Origin: an uncultured Oscillospiraceae bacterium
GTDB taxonomy: Bacteria; Bacillota; Clostridia; Oscillospirales; Ruminococcaceae
Direction: 5' to 3'
DNA: 9,055 nucleotides
NCBI GenBank assembly: GCA_910584715.1
Contig: CAJUAN010000048.1
Location: 1-9,055 of the forward strand
Shown: positions 6,400-9,055 of the stretch, one piece after another
Numbering within the stretch: the first letter of the stretch is position 1
How the letters are laid out: the number at the start of each line of letters is the position of its first letter
Made by a program: the position numbers and the translations under genes
The notes under the pieces: generated by a model
The model's database searches: none
What the model was told of the DNA's origin: nothing
What the model saw: the letters and a program-made list of their open reading frames with translations, nothing else

Positions 6400-7491
6400 A
6401 TGAAAGAATTATTGAAAGTGACCGCCGTATTTGCGCTTTTACTGGCAGCCATACCCCTGCTTACCTTTCTGAAGCCTCGGGAGAATGACGCACCTCCGAT
6501 GACAGCCGAAGCCGCGGGAGTCTACAGTGCCGGAAATACCCCTGCTGAAACGGAAACATCAGTACCGCCTATACCCGATCCGCAGGACGGACAAGCCGGC
6601 GGTTCCGCAGTCAGCGGCAATACCGACAGCCTTAAAGTACTTGATTTTACAAGCGGACAGGTCATGGAGCTTTCCCTGCGGGACTACGTTGTAGGGGCTG
6701 TGCTTGCGGAAATGCCCGCTTCCTACCATGAGGAGGCTTTAAAGGCTCAGGCAGTGGCAGCGCGAACCTATGCCGTCAGACAGCGTGAAAAGCAGCGCCT
6801 TTCTCCAGACCCTGAACTGATGGGAGCGGATATTTCCAACGACAGCACCAAATACCAGGCGTATTTTACTCCCGAACAGGCAAAGGCTTTTTACGGGGTC
6901 GGCTATGAAACGTACCTTGAAAAGGTTTCCGCCGCTGTTGACAGCACCGGCTCGGACGTGCTTGTATATGAGGGAGAACCGATCGTAGCGGCATTTCATT
7001 CCACATCGGGAGGAAAGACCGAAAGCGCGGAGGTGGTATGGGGGAGTCCCGTGGAGTACCTTATTCCCGTTGACAGCAGCGGAGATGAAAAGTCTCCCTC
7101 TTATCTTGAGGAAAAGGTATTTACCGAGGCGGAACTTAAAGCCCGTATTGAAACATCGCTTGACGGCGCGGAGCTTGAGGGCGATCCGGAGGAATGGCTG
7201 AAAATAAAAGAACGAAGCGAGTCTGGCACTGTCATTAAAATGACTGCGGGAAGCCTGGAGCTGTCCGGTACGGATTTCCGCCAGATTTTTTCCTTGCGTT
7301 CGGCAAATTTTACCGTCGAATATTCCGCAAAGGGAGGGACTTTTTCAGTCACCACCAAAGGCAGCGGACACGGTGTGGGCATGAGCCAGTACGGGGCAAA
7401 CTGCATGGCGAACAGCGGCAGCGGTTACAAAGAAATACTGCTCCACTATTACGGCGGAGCGGAGATCGCCGATATGAACGACATGGATTGA
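6400..7491 (+). CDS. spoIID: SpoIID/LytB-domain protein, probable membrane-anchored lytic transglycosylase
   Basis: SpoIID-family protein, 363 aa. Family members cleave glycan strands of denuded peptidoglycan and drive the engulfing membrane around the forespore. An N-terminal membrane anchor lies at about residues 5-24, followed by a Pro/Thr/Gly-rich low-complexity linker at about 30-75. The SpoIID domain then has LRDYVVGAVLAEMPA (93-107) with the conserved glutamate Glu104 of the EMP motif, EALKAQAVAARTYA (112-125), AFHSTSGGKTESAEVVWG (198-215) and the C-terminal GSGHGVGMSQYGA (321-333) with HYYGG (349-353). The start at 6400 is fixed by AAAGGAG with 8-nt spacing. Many clostridial homologues have cysteines near a D-[VI]-C-x-D-x-x-H-C-Q-A-Y motif; here the stretch reads DISNDSTKYQAYF, without cysteine. 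I saw no sporulation-sigma promoter, so it may be true SpoIID or a vegetative paralogue; the symbol is by family only. Confidence 0.88.
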   Translation: MKELLKVTAVFALLLAAIPLLTFLKPRENDAPPMTAEAAGVYSAGNTPAETETSVPPIPDPQDGQAGGSAVSGNTDSLKVLDFTSGQVMELSLRDYVVGAVLAEMPASYHEEALKAQAVAARTYAVRQREKQRLSPDPELMGADISNDSTKYQAYFTPEQAKAFYGVGYETYLEKVSAAVDSTGSDVLVYEGEPIVAAFHSTSGGKTESAEVVWGSPVEYLIPVDSSGDEKSPSYLEEKVFTEAELKARIETSLDGAELEGDPEEWLKIKERSESGTVIKMTAGSLELSGTDFRQIFSLRSANFTVEYSAKGGTFSVTTKGSGHGVGMSQYGANCMANSGSGYKEILLHYYGGAEIADMNDMD

Positions 7492-7599
7492 AGTAAACGT
7501 TTATGGATACAAGACGCCGCATTCGGTCATCAGGATGGCAGATCTATAGGTTTATCAATGATGGTTACAATAAGTCCTTAAAATTTATTGCCGTAAAGG
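7492..7599 (+). other. Gap after the SpoIID-like gene, no clear terminator
   Basis: About 110 bases with no gene. It contains a loopless 10-bp palindrome TAAACGTTTA (7494-7503) directly after the stop codon, but no stem-loop followed by a U-tract that I could find. Read-through toward valS cannot be excluded. Confidence 0.4.
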
Positions 7600-7628
7600 T
7601 TGATTTCTTAACAAAAATATGGTATAAT
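7600..7628 (+). promoter_or_regulatory. Sigma-A type extended -10 promoter for valS
   Basis: TTGATT (7600-7605), a 17-nt spacer and a perfect TATAAT (7623-7628) preceded by TGG, an extended -10 element. The predicted start is near 7635, leaving a leader of about 29 nt that is too short for a T-box riboswitch. Confidence 0.9.
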
Positions 7629-7663
7629 TAACAAATATATTTTGTTTGAAAGGACAGGTCAGA

Positions 7664-9055
7664 ATGAAAAAGGAACTGCCAAAGCTTTACGAGCCTAAGG
7701 AAGTTGAGGATAAAATATACAAATTCTGGGTGGACAACGAATGCTTCAAGGCGACCCGCGACCCGCAGAAAAAGCCCTATACAATTGTGATTCCCCCGCC
7801 GAACATCACGGGACAGCTCCATATGGGTCACGCGCTGGACGAGACCTTGCAGGACATTCTTATCCGCTGGAAGCGTATGTGCGGTTACTCCGCACTGTGG
7901 CTGCCCGGTACGGATCACGCCGCCCTTGCCACCGAGGTTAAGATAGTTGACGCAATGGCCAAGGAGGGACTTACAAAGGAGTCCCTGGGACGTGAAAAAT
8001 TTATGGAGCGCGCCTGGGCTTGGAAAGAGCAGTACGGCGGCAGGATCGTTGAACAGCTTAAAAAGCTCGGTTCGTCCTGCGACTGGTCGAGAGAGCGTTT
8101 CACCATGGACGAGGGCTGCTCAAAAGCGGTCAAGGACGTATTCATAAAATACTACGAAAAGGGACTTATCTACCGCGGTGAGCGTATGATAAACTGGTGC
8201 CCCAGCTGCGAGACGGCTCTGTCCGACGCGGAGGTTATTTTCGAGGAGCAGGCTGGACATTTCTGGCATATCCGCTATCCGTTCAAGGACGGCAGCGGGT
8301 ACGTTGAGCTTGCCACGACCCGTCCCGAAACGCTGCTTGGAGATACCGCCGTTGCGGTCAACCCCAACGACGACCGTTACAAGGACATCATCGGTAAGAC
8401 TCTCGTTCTGCCCTTGGTTGGACGGGAGATTCCCGTTGTGGCGGACGATTACGTTGAAATGGATTTCGGTACCGGCGTTGTTAAGATCACTCCCGCCCAC
8501 GACCCCAACGACTTTGAGGTAGGCAAGCGGCACGATTTGGAGGTTATCAACGTTATGACCGACGACGCGAAAATCGTCGCCGATTACCCCAAATACGCGG
8601 GTATGGACAGGTACGAAGCTCGAAAGGCTATCGTTGCAGACCTTGAGGCGGGCGGCTACCTCATCAAGACCGAGGAGCACGTCCACAACGTGGGTACTTG
8701 TCAGAGGTGTCATACCACTGTAGAGCCGAAGGTTTCCACTCAATGGTTCGTTAAAATGAAAGAGCTTGCACAGCCTGCAATTGACGCAGTTAAAAACGGT
8801 GAGACCAAATTCGTCCCCGAAAGATTCGATAAAATTTATTTCAACTGGCTTGAAAATATCCGCGACTGGTGCATTTCCCGCCAAATTTGGTGGGGACACC
8901 GCATACCCGCGTTCTACTGCGACGGGTGCGGCGAAATGGTTGTTACAAAGGAAAATTCCGTTAAGTGTCCTAAATGCGGCAAGGAAATGCGGCAAGACCC
9001 AGACACGCTGGATACTTGGTTCAGCTCCGCCTTGTGGCCGTTTTCCACGCTTGAG
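7664..9055 (+). CDS. valS: Valyl-tRNA synthetase, N-terminal part, runs off the right edge
   Basis: Charges tRNA-Val with valine in the cytoplasm (class I synthetase). The first 464 codons are present, roughly half of a typical enzyme of about 880 aa; the frame is open to the last base. Seen: IPPPNITGQLHMGH (43-56) with the HIGH motif as HMGH; PGTDHAALATE (81-91); NWCPSCETALSDAE (177-190); an editing domain with TTRPETLLGDTAVAVNP (218-234) and ITPAHDPNDFEVG (275-287, Asp280 the likely editing aspartate); DWCISRQIWWGHRIP (401-415); and DTWFSSALWPFST (450-462). Cysteine pairs at 179/182 with 346/349 and at 419/422 with 435/438 are likely zinc knuckles. The KMSKS loop and the anticodon-binding and coiled-coil C-terminus lie outside the window. 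The start is fixed by AAAGGA nine bases upstream of the ATG. DHAALATE in place of DHAGIATQ fits clostridial-type enzymes. Confidence 0.97.
   Translation, partial: MKKELPKLYEPKEVEDKIYKFWVDNECFKATRDPQKKPYTIVIPPPNITGQLHMGHALDETLQDILIRWKRMCGYSALWLPGTDHAALATEVKIVDAMAKEGLTKESLGREKFMERAWAWKEQYGGRIVEQLKKLGSSCDWSRERFTMDEGCSKAVKDVFIKYYEKGLIYRGERMINWCPSCETALSDAEVIFEEQAGHFWHIRYPFKDGSGYVELATTRPETLLGDTAVAVNPNDDRYKDIIGKTLVLPLVGREIPVVADDYVEMDFGTGVVKITPAHDPNDFEVGKRHDLEVINVMTDDAKIVADYPKYAGMDRYEARKAIVADLEAGGYLIKTEEHVHNVGTCQRCHTTVEPKVSTQWFVKMKELAQPAIDAVKNGETKFVPERFDKIYFNWLENIRDWCISRQIWWGHRIPAFYCDGCGEMVVTKENSVKCPKCGKEMRQDPDTLDTWFSSALWPFSTLE

Noticed and set aside
7494..7503. TAAACGTTTA palindrome after the SpoIID-like stop codon
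   Set aside because: It has no loop and no U-tract, so it cannot act as an intrinsic terminator; a 10-bp A/T-rich palindrome is weak evidence for an operator.
8120..8995. A 291-codon open frame on the strand opposite valS
   Set aside because: It lies entirely inside unmistakable valyl-tRNA synthetase coding sequence and has no recognisable protein features or ribosome binding site; it is a codon-bias shadow.

Overview
The window looks like chromosomal core DNA from a Gram-positive, probably anaerobic member of the Bacillota (class Clostridia; a Ruminococcus/Oscillospirales-type organism is my best guess). The reasons are a SpoIID-family protein, an OmpR/PhoB-type regulator with a partner kinase, a valyl-tRNA synthetase with clostridial-looking motifs, strong AAAGGAG-like ribosome binding sites, sigma-A type promoters and base composition near half G+C. 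The genus is inference; the sequence alone does not prove it.

Layout. From 77 to about 6305 everything reads leftward. In transcription order the genes are citrate synthase (6237 to 4873), an unrecognised polytopic membrane protein (4813 to 3797), a composite hairpin that looks like a terminator (3721-3789), a lipoprotein with calcium-loop-like repeats (3648 to 2326), a response regulator (2263 to 1550) and its histidine kinase (1489 to 77, TTG start). Rightward come a SpoIID/LytB-domain protein (6400-7491) and valyl-tRNA synthetase (7664 to beyond the right edge). The 6238-6399 gap is a divergent intergenic region holding a near-consensus citrate synthase promoter. The 7492-7663 gap holds a near-consensus extended -10 promoter for valS.

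How the genes relate. The lipoprotein, response regulator and kinase are separated by only about 60 bp each and sit behind a terminator, so they probably form one operon: an envelope-sensing two-component system plus a surface lipoprotein that could act as an accessory sensor or an output. Both intercistronic gaps contain a strong hairpin without a U-tract, which suggests processing, stability or differential expression rather than termination. Citrate synthase and the membrane protein are probably co-transcribed, but no functional link is evident. SpoIID and valS look like independent transcription units.

No mobile element, CRISPR array, tRNA or rRNA was found. I do not see a clearly new multi-gene system. 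The items most worth a second look are the lipoprotein-kinase operon with its two intercistronic hairpins, the palindrome over the citrate synthase promoter, the unidentified AT-richer membrane protein, and the SpoIID homologue that lacks the metal-site cysteines of its clostridial relatives.
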